Below are positions 54,754 to 64,000 of a stretch of DNA of 64,000 bases, piece by piece. A program made the translations under genes and the position numbers. The notes under the pieces were generated by a model. The model saw only the letters and a list, made by a program, of their open reading frames with translations, ran no database searches and was not told where the DNA came from. Numbering within the stretch: the first letter of the stretch is position 1; the number at the start of each line of letters is the position of its first letter. Location: assembly GCA_028688995.1 (NCBI GenBank), contig JAQTXB010000003.1, positions 62,001 through 126,000 of the forward strand, given 5' to 3'. This stretch comes from Aliarcobacter sp. (GTDB taxonomy: Bacteria; Campylobacterota; Campylobacteria; Campylobacterales; Arcobacteraceae).

Positions 54754-57731
54754 TGTTTAAATTTATTTATAAGACGATTATTAACCCAATAATTGGACCT
54801 ATAATTGTTGCTTCAACAGTTCTTTCATTATTAGCAATATTTTATTTACCAACTTTATCATTGAGTAATCAAAAAGAAAAAATAATAGTTGATTCAACTC
54901 AAATAGTTGATTATTTAAAAACATTTCGTGCATATTATAATGAATTTGTAGTTTCAAAGCTTATAAATAAAAGTAATATTAAAGTTGATTATAATCATGA
55001 GTTTTCTTCAGATACAATTCCTTTACCTGCTACTACAATATATAATTTAAGTGAAAGATTAACAAAAAATCAAGATATAAGAATAAATTTCTTTAGTGAT
55101 TATCCATTTCCAAATAGAGCAGATAGAGTTTTAGATGAATTTCAAAAAAATTCTTTAGCATATTTAAGAAAAAATCCAAAAGAGTTTTATACAAGACAAG
55201 ATACGGTAAATGGGAAAAAAGTTTTCAGAGTTGCATTTTCTGATGTTATGAGTTCTCAAAATTGCTTAGATTGCCACAATAACAGAGTTGATACGCCCAA
55301 AAATGATTGGAAATTAAATGATGTAAGAGGTGTACTTGAAGTCATTACTCCTATTAAAGAAGATTTTGTGTTAAGTGCAAAAGATACAGAAGCTATAATT
55401 ATTTTTATGCTTTTAGTTATCTTATCTTTTATCGTACACTACACAATTTTATATTTCAAACGTGAAAAAGAGTTAAAAACACAAAATAATAAATTGGAAG
55501 ATGAAGTTTTAAAAAGAACAAAAGAGTTAAAAGATTCTAATTTACTTTTATTAGAGTACAAAAAAGCTGTTGATGCAAGTGCAATTGTTTCAAAAGCTGA
55601 TAAAAAAGGAAATATAACTTATGTTAATAAAACTTTTTGTGAAGTTTCAGGCTATTCTGAAGATGAATTAATTGGAAAACCTCACAATATTGTTAGACAT
55701 CCTGATATGCCAAAAGAAGTTTTTAAAGAATTATGGGAAACTATAAAAGCAAAAAAAATATTTAAAGGTATTATAAAAAATAGAAATAAAAATGGTAGTT
55801 TCTATTATGTTGCAAGTACAATAGTGCCAATTCTGAATGATAAAGATGAAATAATTGAATATTTATCATTAAGATATGATATTACAGAATTAGTTGAAGC
55901 AAAACAAAAAGCTGAGATAGCTCAAAAAGCAAAATCAACATTTTTAGCAAATATGAGTCATGAAATAAGAACACCATTAAATGCTATTATAGGTTTTTCT
56001 GATATTTTATGTGAATCAAATATTGATAATGTAAATAAAGAGAATGCAAAAATTATATCAAAAAGTGCAAAATCTTTATTAAATATTATAAATGATGTTT
56101 TAGATATATCAAAAATGGAAAATGGAAAGTTAGAAGTTGAATTGATTGAATTTTCACTATTTGATTTAACTGAACATATCGTGGAGCTTTTTTCTGTAAA
56201 TGCAAGTGATAAGAATATAAAATTTATATACAGTGTTGATCCTAAGTTACCACATTTAGTTATTAGTGATTCAATGAGATTACAACAAGTTTTATCAAAT
56301 TTACTAAGTAATGCAATTAAATTTACAAGTGAATATGGAAAAATATTTTTCAAAATTGAAGTTTTAAATCATGATAATGAAATTGCAAAAATTAAATTTT
56401 CTATAAAAGATAGTGGAATAGGTATGACTCCTGAACAATTAAAAGTTATATTTAATCCATTTTCTCAAGCAGATAGTGGAATAAGTAGAAAGTTTGGTGG
56501 AACAGGATTAGGTTTGGCTATTTGTTTTGATATTCTTAAGATTTTAGGTGCACAAATTGAAGTTAATTCAGAAATAGGAAAAGGAAGTGAGTTTTCATTT
56601 GTTTTGGATTTAAAAATTGTAAAACTTAAAGAAGATTTGAAAAAAGAAAATATCTCTTTAGCCATTTGTGATTTAAGTAATGATGAAGATAATCTTAAAG
56701 AGAGTGTAAAAAATTATTTAGAAAAGATTGCAGATGTTTTTGATATTAGAAAAGAGCCAAATAAAAAAGTAGATATTCTTTTTTGTTTTGGAGGAAGTAA
56801 TTTTAGTGATAATTTAATTCAATTTAAAAATCAAAATAGTAAAGCAAAAGTAGTTTATGTGGGAGATAAAGATAATTTAACTCAAGATATTTTACAACAT
56901 ATTGATTACAATATTAATTTACCAATTTATGGCTCTAAAATCTATAATATCATTGCTGATAATTCTAATATAAATAATAATGTTTTAGATAAATCTTTTG
57001 ATAATGAGAAATTTCAAGGAAGAATATTAGTTGCTGAAGATAATACAAACAATCAATTATTAATTGAAATATTATTGAAAAAATTAGGATTAGAATCTAC
57101 TATTGTTTCAGATGGTGAACAAGCTATTGAAATGTATAAAAAAGAGAAATTTGATTTAATATTAATGGATATAAATATGCCAATAATGGATGGTATTAGA
57201 GCAACAAAAGAGATACTTACCCTTAAAAATTCTTTTTATGATATACCAATAGTTGCATTAACTGCAAATTCTATAGCAGGTGATAAAGAAAGATATTTAA
57301 GTGATGGAATGGATGATTATTTATCAAAACCCATTGAATTTGATAAGTTAGTTGCTATTTTAAGAAAATACTTAGTCAAAGATAATCTTATAACATCAAT
57401 AACTAATAATGTAATTGAGTTTGATAAAAATATAATAATTGAACGTTTGGGATTAGATGAAAGTACAGTTGATATGTTACTTGATAATTTCTTTTTAACA
57501 TTAGATAATGATTTAATTAAATTACAAAATTCAATAAATAGTAAAGATAGTAGTAAGATTTCAGAAATAGCACATTATATAAAAGGAGCATGTTCTAATT
57601 TTGTAATGAAAGAAGCAGCTGAAATATTACAAGAAATAGAAACAAAAGCAAATAATCATGAGGTAAATTTTGATTTGAAAGAGTTGATTGATATTTTTGA
57701 TAAAATTAAAATTAAGTTTGGGGAGAGATAA
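54753..57731 (+). CDS. Hybrid histidine kinase with periplasmic haem-c motif (DUF3365/Tll0287-like), PAS, REC and Hpt
   Basis: 992 residues. Helix about 13-33, periplasmic DUF3365-type sensor with a CXXCH site at Cys171-Cys174-His175, helix about 212-235, a PAS domain (about 270-385, ITYVNKTFCEVSGYSEDELIG), HisKA His403 (NMSHEIRTPLN), HATPase (GTGLGLAIC), a partly degenerate first receiver (about 630-740), a second receiver with Asp806 and a C-terminal Hpt with His941 (AHYIKGACSN). Covalent haem would make it a redox, O2 or NO sensor; that is inference. Coupled to the HD-GYP regulator upstream and followed by the FIST gene. Confidence 0.92.
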   Translation: MFKFIYKTIINPIIGPIIVASTVLSLLAIFYLPTLSLSNQKEKIIVDSTQIVDYLKTFRAYYNEFVVSKLINKSNIKVDYNHEFSSDTIPLPATTIYNLSERLTKNQDIRINFFSDYPFPNRADRVLDEFQKNSLAYLRKNPKEFYTRQDTVNGKKVFRVAFSDVMSSQNCLDCHNNRVDTPKNDWKLNDVRGVLEVITPIKEDFVLSAKDTEAIIIFMLLVILSFIVHYTILYFKREKELKTQNNKLEDEVLKRTKELKDSNLLLLEYKKAVDASAIVSKADKKGNITYVNKTFCEVSGYSEDELIGKPHNIVRHPDMPKEVFKELWETIKAKKIFKGIIKNRNKNGSFYYVASTIVPILNDKDEIIEYLSLRYDITELVEAKQKAEIAQKAKSTFLANMSHEIRTPLNAIIGFSDILCESNIDNVNKENAKIISKSAKSLLNIINDVLDISKMENGKLEVELIEFSLFDLTEHIVELFSVNASDKNIKFIYSVDPKLPHLVISDSMRLQQVLSNLLSNAIKFTSEYGKIFFKIEVLNHDNEIAKIKFSIKDSGIGMTPEQLKVIFNPFSQADSGISRKFGGTGLGLAICFDILKILGAQIEVNSEIGKGSEFSFVLDLKIVKLKEDLKKENISLAICDLSNDEDNLKESVKNYLEKIADVFDIRKEPNKKVDILFCFGGSNFSDNLIQFKNQNSKAKVVYVGDKDNLTQDILQHIDYNINLPIYGSKIYNIIADNSNINNNVLDKSFDNEKFQGRILVAEDNTNNQLLIEILLKKLGLESTIVSDGEQAIEMYKKEKFDLILMDINMPIMDGIRATKEILTLKNSFYDIPIVALTANSIAGDKERYLSDGMDDYLSKPIEFDKLVAILRKYLVKDNLITSITNNVIEFDKNIIIERLGLDESTVDMLLDNFFLTLDNDLIKLQNSINSKDSSKISEIAHYIKGACSNFVMKEAAEILQEIETKANNHEVNFDLKELIDIFDKIKIKFGER

Positions 57732-57732
57732 A

Positions 57733-58869
57733 ATGGAACTAATAAATCTTGTTTATGATAATAATTGGTTGGTAAAAGAGGGTGATTTAAAAAATGAAGA
57801 TTATTCTAAAGCAAATATAGTTTTTTTATTTGGTGATACAGATATTATAAAAGATGAAAAAAGATATTTAGAATTAGTTCAACTTTTCCCTTCCGCAAAA
57901 ATTGTAGGTTGTTCATCATCTGGAAATGTTTTAAATTCTCAACTTAGCCAATATCCTTTAGTTGCAACTGCAATCTTATTTGAAAGTTCATGGGTTGAAA
58001 TCTCTTCAATTAATTTCAATGAAGGCGATGATATAGAAAAACTTTCAGAAAATTTAATAAATAATCTTCCAAAAGAAAACTTAAAACATATATTTCTAAT
58101 GAGTGATGGACTTTTGATAAATGGTTCAGCACTAACAAGAGGAATAAATAAAATTAATAAATTTACAACAGTAACAGGTGGAATGGCAGGTGATGGAGCT
58201 AGATTTCTTGAAACTTATGTAATTGCTAATAATATCCCAACAAAAAGAACAATAGTTGCCGTAGGATTTTATGGAGAAAATTTATGTATACAAAGTGGTT
58301 GTTTTGCTGGCTGGAGTGAATTTGGAACTCAAAGAACAATTACAAAATCAAGCGGAAATATTCTTTATGAAATTGATGGACAACCAGCCTTAGATTTATA
58401 TAAAAAATATTTAGGAGAATATGCATCAGAGTTACCAAATAGTGGTCTTAGATTCCCTTTAAATATAAAAGAGAATGATGATTCTTCCGAAATTATCAGA
58501 ACATTATTATCTATAAATGAAGAGGAAAAAAGTATAACTTTTGCAGGAGATGTTCCAACTGGATTTAAAGCAAGATTAATGAAACCAGATATAGATGAGT
58601 TAATTGAAGGCGCTGGCAAAGCTGCTGAGGTTATTAATAAAGTAAATGATAAAACAGCTTTTGGTTTAATTGTAAGTTGTGTTGGAAGAAAGATAGTAAT
58701 GAATCAATTAATTGATGATGAACTTGAAATAATACAAGATATATTAGGTAATAATGTTCATTTAATAGGTTTTTATTCTTATGGAGAAATTGCACCTTTT
58801 CAAGATAATCTTTTAACTTGTGAACTACATAATCAAACAATGACCTTAACTACAATTTACGAGTCATAA
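57733..58869 (+). CDS. Stand-alone FIST sensor protein, NosP-like
   Basis: 378 residues from ATG 57733, one base after the kinase stop; the in-frame extension to 57688 lies inside that kinase. FIST_N about 25-210 (GCSSSGNVL; TGGMAGDGARF) and FIST_C about 220-360 (EIDGQPALDLYKKYLGEY; FAGDVPTGFKARLM; SCVGRKIVMNQ; GFYSYGEIAPF; CELHNQTMTLTTIY). The length and motifs closely match the haem-binding NO sensor NosP of Pseudomonas, whose gene also lies next to a hybrid kinase. It probably controls the kinase encoded two bases downstream. Confidence 0.85.
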   Translation: MELINLVYDNNWLVKEGDLKNEDYSKANIVFLFGDTDIIKDEKRYLELVQLFPSAKIVGCSSSGNVLNSQLSQYPLVATAILFESSWVEISSINFNEGDDIEKLSENLINNLPKENLKHIFLMSDGLLINGSALTRGINKINKFTTVTGGMAGDGARFLETYVIANNIPTKRTIVAVGFYGENLCIQSGCFAGWSEFGTQRTITKSSGNILYEIDGQPALDLYKKYLGEYASELPNSGLRFPLNIKENDDSSEIIRTLLSINEEEKSITFAGDVPTGFKARLMKPDIDELIEGAGKAAEVINKVNDKTAFGLIVSCVGRKIVMNQLIDDELEIIQDILGNNVHLIGFYSYGEIAPFQDNLLTCELHNQTMTLTTIYES

Positions 58870-58871
58870 TT

Positions 58872-61685
58872 ATGCATCGATTATTAGAAAGACAAATAAA
58901 AAGATATTTTGGGAAGAGTTTTTCAATAAATTCTTTTGATGAAAATTTATTAGATTTATTAAAAGATATTTCTCAAACTTATACGAATAATGATGGTGAA
59001 AGAAGATTCTTAGAAAATACAATTACCGTAAATACAGAAGAGTTAAATAATTTATTAAGGGAAAGATCTTCTTTATTAGAGTCAAGAACTCAAGAAAATC
59101 AAGAAGTAATAAATCTTTTACACCAATATAAAAATGCTATTGATAGCTCATTAATAGTTAGTATGACAGATATAAATGGAATTATCAAATATGCAAATGA
59201 AAATTTTTGTAAAACAAGTGGCTACACAAAAGATGAACTTATTGGTAAATCACACAATATTATAAAAAACCCAGATAATCCAGATAGTTTATTTGCTGAT
59301 ATTTGGAATACAATTAAAAATAAAAAAATTTGGTATGGTACTTTTTCAAATATAAAAAAGAGTGGAGAAATTTTTTATATTAATATGACAATAGTTCCAC
59401 TTTTAGATAGAAATCAAGAGATAAGAGAGTTTATGTCACTTAGTGAAGATGTTACTCCTCAAATTGTTTATCAAAAAGAGTTAAAATTCCAAAAAGAAAG
59501 AATTAATACTATCTTTAATGCACAAGAAAACATAGTACTAATTATAGATGAATATAATGGTGTAGTTGATGCAAATAGAAGATTTTTTGAGGTTTTTAAT
59601 TTTATTGATTTAGAAGATTATCGAAATAGAGTAAGTCATATTTCTTCTTTATTTAATAAAAATGAAAATTATAATGGTGATAATTTAAGTGAATCATTAT
59701 GGTTTAAACAATTTCTTGAAAAAAGTAATCACTTATATAAAATTAGCAGAATAGATAATAATTTAGATGAACAAATATTTAGTATTCATTGTAAAAAAGT
59801 TATTTTGAATAATAAAACTTACTATTTATGTACTTTTATAGATATTACTGAACTTGAAAATGCAAGGAAAAAAGCAGAAATTGCACAAAAAGCAAAATCA
59901 ACATTTTTAGCGAATATGAGTCATGAAATAAGAACTCCATTAAATGCAATTATTGGATTTTCTGATATTTTATGCGAATCAGATATAAAAACAGATGATA
60001 AAGAGAATGCAAAAATAATATCAAGAAGTGCGAAATCTTTATTAAATATAATAAATGATGTTTTAGATATTTCAAAAATGGAAAGTGGAAAACTAGATAT
60101 TTCAAATGAATCATTTTTATTTGAAGTTTTTATAGAGCATATCGTTGAATTATTTTCTGTTATTTCAAAAGAGAAAAAAATTAAGTTTATTTATAATGCT
60201 GAATCATTTTTACCATACTCTTTGATTGCAGATAATACAAGATTACAACAAATTCTAACGAATCTTTTAAGTAATGCAATAAAGTTTACACCAGAAAATG
60301 GTGAAGTGATTTTTACAGTAAAAATTTTAGATAGAGTTGATGATAATGTAAAAATTAAATTTTCTGTAAAAGATAGTGGCTTAGGAATGACACCTGAACA
60401 ACAAAAAATTATATTTAATCCATTTTCACAAGCAGATGAAGGAATAAGTAGAAAATTTGGTGGAACAGGTCTTGGTCTTGCAATTTGTTCTGATATTATT
60501 AAATTAATGAACTCTAAAATCGAACTTGTTTCAAATTTAAATGAAGGTAGTGAATTTAGTTTTACTCTTGATTTAAAAGTTGATAAGTTTGAGAATACAG
60601 ATAAACTCTTAGAAAAAAGTTTGAAATTTTTATTATATTGTAGTGAAGGTAATAATGAAAAATTAAGAGCTAATATTCAAAGTCATATAAATAAAATTGG
60701 TTTTGTTAGTGATTATAACAGCCAAGATAATAGAATAGGAGATATTTTATTCTGCTGTGGAATGGATAATTTAAATTCAGTAATAAAAGAGTTTAAAAAA
60801 GAGAATAGTGATTCTCTTATTATCTATATAGGAAATTCAAAAAATATAGTAGATTTACAAATAAAAGATTATATAAATCACTATATTGATTTACCAATTT
60901 ATGGATCAAAAATTTACAACATAATAATGGATAACTCAAATTTACACAAAGAAGTATTAAAAAAATCAACAAATGTAGAAAAATTTGATGGAAAAATTTT
61001 AGTTGCTGAAGATAATCCAAATAATCAAAAATTAATAGATATATTATTGGAAAAATTAGGTTTACAAGTTGCTATTGTTGCAAATGGAGAAGAAGCAGTA
61101 GAAAAATATAAACAAGATAAGTTTGATTTGATACTAATGGATATTAATATGCCAATAATGGATGGTTTAAATGCAACAAAAGAGATACGTAAAATAGAAA
61201 ATGAGTATTATAAGATACCAATTGTGGCATTAACTGCAAATTCGATTGCTGGAGATAAAGAAAAATATTTAAATCAAGGAATGGATGATTATTTATCAAA
61301 ACCTATAGAGTTTGATAAATTAGTAAATATTTTAAAGAAATATTTATTATCTAATGAATTCCATAAAATAGAGTTACAAAAGATTACTTCAAATAATATT
61401 TCAGAAAAACTTTTAATACCAAAAGAGATAAGTGAAGTATTAATTAAAAATTTTAAAAACAAGATATTAAAAGATATGGAAGAACTGAATCTTTTAATTA
61501 TAAATCAAGATAGTGTTGGTTTAAAACAAAAGGCATATGATATTAAAAATTCTTGTTTAAATATGGATTTAACAATGGCTATAGAGATATTGGAAAAAAT
61601 AGAAGAGTCTTCTTTAAATACGGAAGAATTAATTAGTGAATTTAATAATTTAAATAAAATTATTTTATTTAGTTGTGATTTATAA
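58872..61685 (+). CDS. Soluble hybrid histidine kinase (NahK-like partner of FIST protein) with degenerate Hpt
   Basis: 937 residues, no membrane segment. N-terminal coiled coil (about 20-85), PAS (about 90-200, GIIKYANENFCKTSGYTKDE), a second divergent PAS (about 210-320), HisKA His351 (NMSHEIRTPLN), HATPase (GTGLGLAIC), a weak receiver (about 580-690) and a receiver with Asp757. The C-terminal Hpt-like segment has Tyr889 (AYDIKNSC) where its upstream paralogue has His (AHYIKGAC), so it cannot accept phosphate there and must pass it to another protein. Two bases downstream of the FIST gene. Confidence 0.9.
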   Translation: MHRLLERQIKRYFGKSFSINSFDENLLDLLKDISQTYTNNDGERRFLENTITVNTEELNNLLRERSSLLESRTQENQEVINLLHQYKNAIDSSLIVSMTDINGIIKYANENFCKTSGYTKDELIGKSHNIIKNPDNPDSLFADIWNTIKNKKIWYGTFSNIKKSGEIFYINMTIVPLLDRNQEIREFMSLSEDVTPQIVYQKELKFQKERINTIFNAQENIVLIIDEYNGVVDANRRFFEVFNFIDLEDYRNRVSHISSLFNKNENYNGDNLSESLWFKQFLEKSNHLYKISRIDNNLDEQIFSIHCKKVILNNKTYYLCTFIDITELENARKKAEIAQKAKSTFLANMSHEIRTPLNAIIGFSDILCESDIKTDDKENAKIISRSAKSLLNIINDVLDISKMESGKLDISNESFLFEVFIEHIVELFSVISKEKKIKFIYNAESFLPYSLIADNTRLQQILTNLLSNAIKFTPENGEVIFTVKILDRVDDNVKIKFSVKDSGLGMTPEQQKIIFNPFSQADEGISRKFGGTGLGLAICSDIIKLMNSKIELVSNLNEGSEFSFTLDLKVDKFENTDKLLEKSLKFLLYCSEGNNEKLRANIQSHINKIGFVSDYNSQDNRIGDILFCCGMDNLNSVIKEFKKENSDSLIIYIGNSKNIVDLQIKDYINHYIDLPIYGSKIYNIIMDNSNLHKEVLKKSTNVEKFDGKILVAEDNPNNQKLIDILLEKLGLQVAIVANGEEAVEKYKQDKFDLILMDINMPIMDGLNATKEIRKIENEYYKIPIVALTANSIAGDKEKYLNQGMDDYLSKPIEFDKLVNILKKYLLSNEFHKIELQKITSNNISEKLLIPKEISEVLIKNFKNKILKDMEELNLLIINQDSVGLKQKAYDIKNSCLNMDLTMAIEILEKIEESSLNTEELISEFNNLNKIILFSCDL

Positions 61686-61697
61686 AAAGGGTGAGTT

Positions 61698-64000
61698 ATG
61701 AAAAATATTACAATTAAAGTAAAGTTACTAATACTATTTATTTTAGTAAAAGTATTACCATTGTTATTAATAGCCTATATGGCATATGAAGGTGTTTTAA
61801 AACTAGATAAATATTTAACAAAAAGTACAAATTTTTTGTTCAACCAAAGTAAAGATATTATAATAAATACTGCCAATGCTTCAATAGGAGATAGTATAAA
61901 AAATCTTGATAAAAAATCACAAGAAACATTAGAAAAAGTATCTTATGAAATAGCAAATCAAGTAGCTAACTTTCTATACGAAAGGGATAGAGATATTTTG
62001 TTCCTATCAAAATTAGATTTGAATGATAAAGTATTGAAAAGTTTTTTTGATTCAAAAAACAAGAATATTACAATACATGGAAACTATTATTATGATGAAG
62101 TAAGTAATAGTTATAAAACTAATGAAGATCCAAATAAAAAAGAGAATAGAAAGCAAAAAGCTAATTTAGTAGATAATCAAAAAGAGTTTAATACAATTGA
62201 ACCTGCTGAATTCTTAAAAAAAGAGATACCAATATATAAAGAAGTTACTTTTCTTGATATTAATGGAAATGAAAAATATAAAGTATCTTTATTAAATGAA
62301 GAAAAACTAGATGTATCAAATAAGAAAAATACTTATGTAAACTCTGAAACTTATTTTGATGAAATATCAAAATTAAAAAATGGTGAGATTTATGTTTCAG
62401 ATGTAATAGGGGAATATATTGGAACAAAAGTGATTGGAACTTTTACAACAGAAAAAGCAACAAAAGCAGGAATTGCATTTGAACCACAAAAATATGGATA
62501 TGCTGGAGTTGAAAATCCATTAGGTAAAAGATTTGAAGGAATAATAAGATTTGTAACCCCAGTTTTTAAAAATGGTGAAAAAGTAGGTTATGTGTCAATG
62601 GCTTTAGACCATAGCCATATAAGAGAATTTACAGATACAGTAAATCCAACAGGTCAAGAAATAAAACAAAATATTTCAGATGCAACATTGGGAAATTATG
62701 CTTTTATGTGGGATTATGAAGGGAAAAGTATTTCTCATCCAAGGGATTATTCAATTGTAGGATATGATAAAAATACAGGACAAAAAGTAATGCCGTGGTT
62801 AAGTGCAGATATAGCAGAGAAATATTATGCCTCAAACCAAGATATAAATGAGTTCTTAAAAAATTACCCAATTTTTGAAGAACAAAGTCTAAGTAAAAAA
62901 CCAAACTTAAAACAATTAAAAGAAGATGGTAATGTAGGACTTGACTGTAGATACTTAAACTTTGCTCCACAATGTGAAGGATGGATGCAAGTTACACAAA
63001 ATGGAGGATATGGATCTTTTATAATAAATTGGAGTGGAGTATGGAAGTTAACAACCGCAGCAACAATTCCATACTATACGGGTAAATATGGTAAAAGTAA
63101 AAGAGGATTTGGGTTTGTAACCATTGGAGCAAGTGTAGATGATTTTCATGCAGCTGCAAATGAAACAAAAAGAAATGTATCTGAAATATTAAAAGTACAA
63201 ACTAATAATATGGAAGAAATTGTAAATGAGAATAAAATTGAGATAGCTGACTTTATAAAAACATTAATTAATGAATTAATTATTGTTACAGTTGGTATGG
63301 TTTTCATTATTATTTTTATTGCGATTTGGATGTCAAATTACATTTTGTCAAAAATAAACAATTTATTAGTTGGTACAAAAAGATTCTCAAATAAAGAGTT
63401 TGATTATAGAATAAAAGTTAGTTCAAATGATGAAATAGGTAATTTGGAAAAATCATTTAATAATATGGCGTCAGAAATTAATACACTTGTTAATGCTCAA
63501 AAAGATTTAACTGAACACTTAGAGGATAAGGTAAATGAGAAAACAAATGAGTTATTACAAATTAATCAAAATTTGGAAAAAGAGATAGATAAAAGAACAA
63601 TATCTTTAAAAGAAGCACTTTTAAAAGCACAAAATGCAGATAAAGCAAAATCTACATTTTTAGCAAATATGAGTCATGAAATAAGAACTCCATTAAATTC
63701 TATTATAGGATTCTCAGAAGTTATTAGTATTTCAGATAATGTTGATGAAACAAGTAAAAAATATTCAAAAATTATTGAAACAAGTGCAAAATCACTACTT
63801 ACTATCTTAAATGATATTTTAGATATATCAAAAATTGAAAGTGGTAATTTTAAGGTTTCTTTTGAAAAAGTAGATATTAATAAAGTATGTGAAAATAGCT
63901 TTGAACTTTTCTCTAATAGAGCAATTGATAAAAAAATAGATTTCACTTTTGATATGGATAAAAATATACCAAAATGTCTTTTCTCAGATGGTACTAGAAT
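61698..64000 (+). CDS. Membrane sensor histidine kinase with large periplasmic domain (3' end outside window)
   Basis: Starts at ATG 61698 after AAGGGTGAG and stays open to the right edge (about 767 residues visible). Helix about 9-31, a roughly 490-residue periplasmic sensor of double-Cache type (GYAFMWDYEGKSISHPRDYS; two-cysteine GLDCRYLNFAPQC; GFVTIGASVDDF), helix about 527-548, HAMP (about 550-605), coiled coil, then HisKA with His660 (NMSHEIRTPLN) and the start of the ATPase domain. Paralogous with the two kinases upstream in the HisKA region; a receiver probably follows beyond the window. Confidence 0.88.
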   Translation, partial: MKNITIKVKLLILFILVKVLPLLLIAYMAYEGVLKLDKYLTKSTNFLFNQSKDIIINTANASIGDSIKNLDKKSQETLEKVSYEIANQVANFLYERDRDILFLSKLDLNDKVLKSFFDSKNKNITIHGNYYYDEVSNSYKTNEDPNKKENRKQKANLVDNQKEFNTIEPAEFLKKEIPIYKEVTFLDINGNEKYKVSLLNEEKLDVSNKKNTYVNSETYFDEISKLKNGEIYVSDVIGEYIGTKVIGTFTTEKATKAGIAFEPQKYGYAGVENPLGKRFEGIIRFVTPVFKNGEKVGYVSMALDHSHIREFTDTVNPTGQEIKQNISDATLGNYAFMWDYEGKSISHPRDYSIVGYDKNTGQKVMPWLSADIAEKYYASNQDINEFLKNYPIFEEQSLSKKPNLKQLKEDGNVGLDCRYLNFAPQCEGWMQVTQNGGYGSFIINWSGVWKLTTAATIPYYTGKYGKSKRGFGFVTIGASVDDFHAAANETKRNVSEILKVQTNNMEEIVNENKIEIADFIKTLINELIIVTVGMVFIIIFIAIWMSNYILSKINNLLVGTKRFSNKEFDYRIKVSSNDEIGNLEKSFNNMASEINTLVNAQKDLTEHLEDKVNEKTNELLQINQNLEKEIDKRTISLKEALLKAQNADKAKSTFLANMSHEIRTPLNSIIGFSEVISISDNVDETSKKYSKIIETSAKSLLTILNDILDISKIESGNFKVSFEKVDINKVCENSFELFSNRAIDKKIDFTFDMDKNIPKCLFSDGTR

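Overview
This window is AT-rich chromosomal DNA from a member of the Campylobacterota, most likely an Arcobacter-type genus (Arcobacteraceae). The evidence is very low G+C, the housekeeping order lnt-yajC-secD-secF-...-leuS-lptE-folC, a DUF2018 gene between hisD and a polyprenyl synthase gene, and a dense set of two-component and c-di-GMP signalling genes. No rRNA, tRNA, IS element, prophage or CRISPR array was seen.

Region 1 (1-22.2 kb) is a complete-looking PQQ-dependent alcohol oxidation locus of the Pseudomonas exa/ped type. It holds the end of a NitT/TauT-like ABC importer operon with a DUF411 gene and a porin. A REC-PilZ-like regulator and a luciferase-family oxidoreductase come next. 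Then follow two exported accessory proteins of the PQQ-alcohol system (a periplasmic binding protein and a DUF302 protein), a YVTN beta-propeller, a soluble FIST chemoreceptor and a PedB/PedC-like ABC exporter. The quinoprotein alcohol dehydrogenase is followed by pqqABCDE (pqqA is only 24 codons). The locus ends with an OmpR-type response regulator and FIST-sensor kinase pair, an ExaC-like aldehyde dehydrogenase and a DUF779 protein. The dehydrogenase carries the extra aspartate (WDFD) that marks lanthanide-dependent enzymes. Five promoters in this region share direct repeats with a GCTA core at exact 11-bp spacing. In all five, the last repeat starts 15 bp before a -10 hexamer. This defines an undescribed regulon that ties porin, accessory proteins, chemoreceptor, dehydrogenase plus PQQ synthesis, and aldehyde dehydrogenase together; the adjacent FIST kinase/OmpR pair is the obvious candidate regulator.

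Region 2 (22.2-29.6 kb) contains a cold-shock gene with a long leader, exbB/exbD-like genes, a PLP-dependent ACC-deaminase-family enzyme, a double-Cache histidine kinase and a large CBS-PAS-GGDEF-EAL protein.

Region 3 (29.7-53.7 kb) is ordinary core genome: aroK, hisD, DUF2018, polyprenyl diphosphate synthase, hemA, proS, mscS, cca-type nucleotidyltransferase, DUF3015 and DUF4105 envelope proteins, lnt, yajC-secD-secF, two small membrane proteins, leuS, lptE, folC, a helicase with a degenerate primase-like domain, and a Kef-type antiporter.

Region 4 (53.7-64 kb) is a signalling island. It has a REC-HD-GYP phosphodiesterase translationally coupled to a hybrid kinase with a periplasmic CXXCH haem-c motif. 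Next come a stand-alone FIST protein resembling the NO sensor NosP, a second hybrid kinase whose Hpt histidine is replaced by tyrosine, and the start of a third, periplasmic-sensor kinase that runs off the window. The three kinases are evident paralogues.
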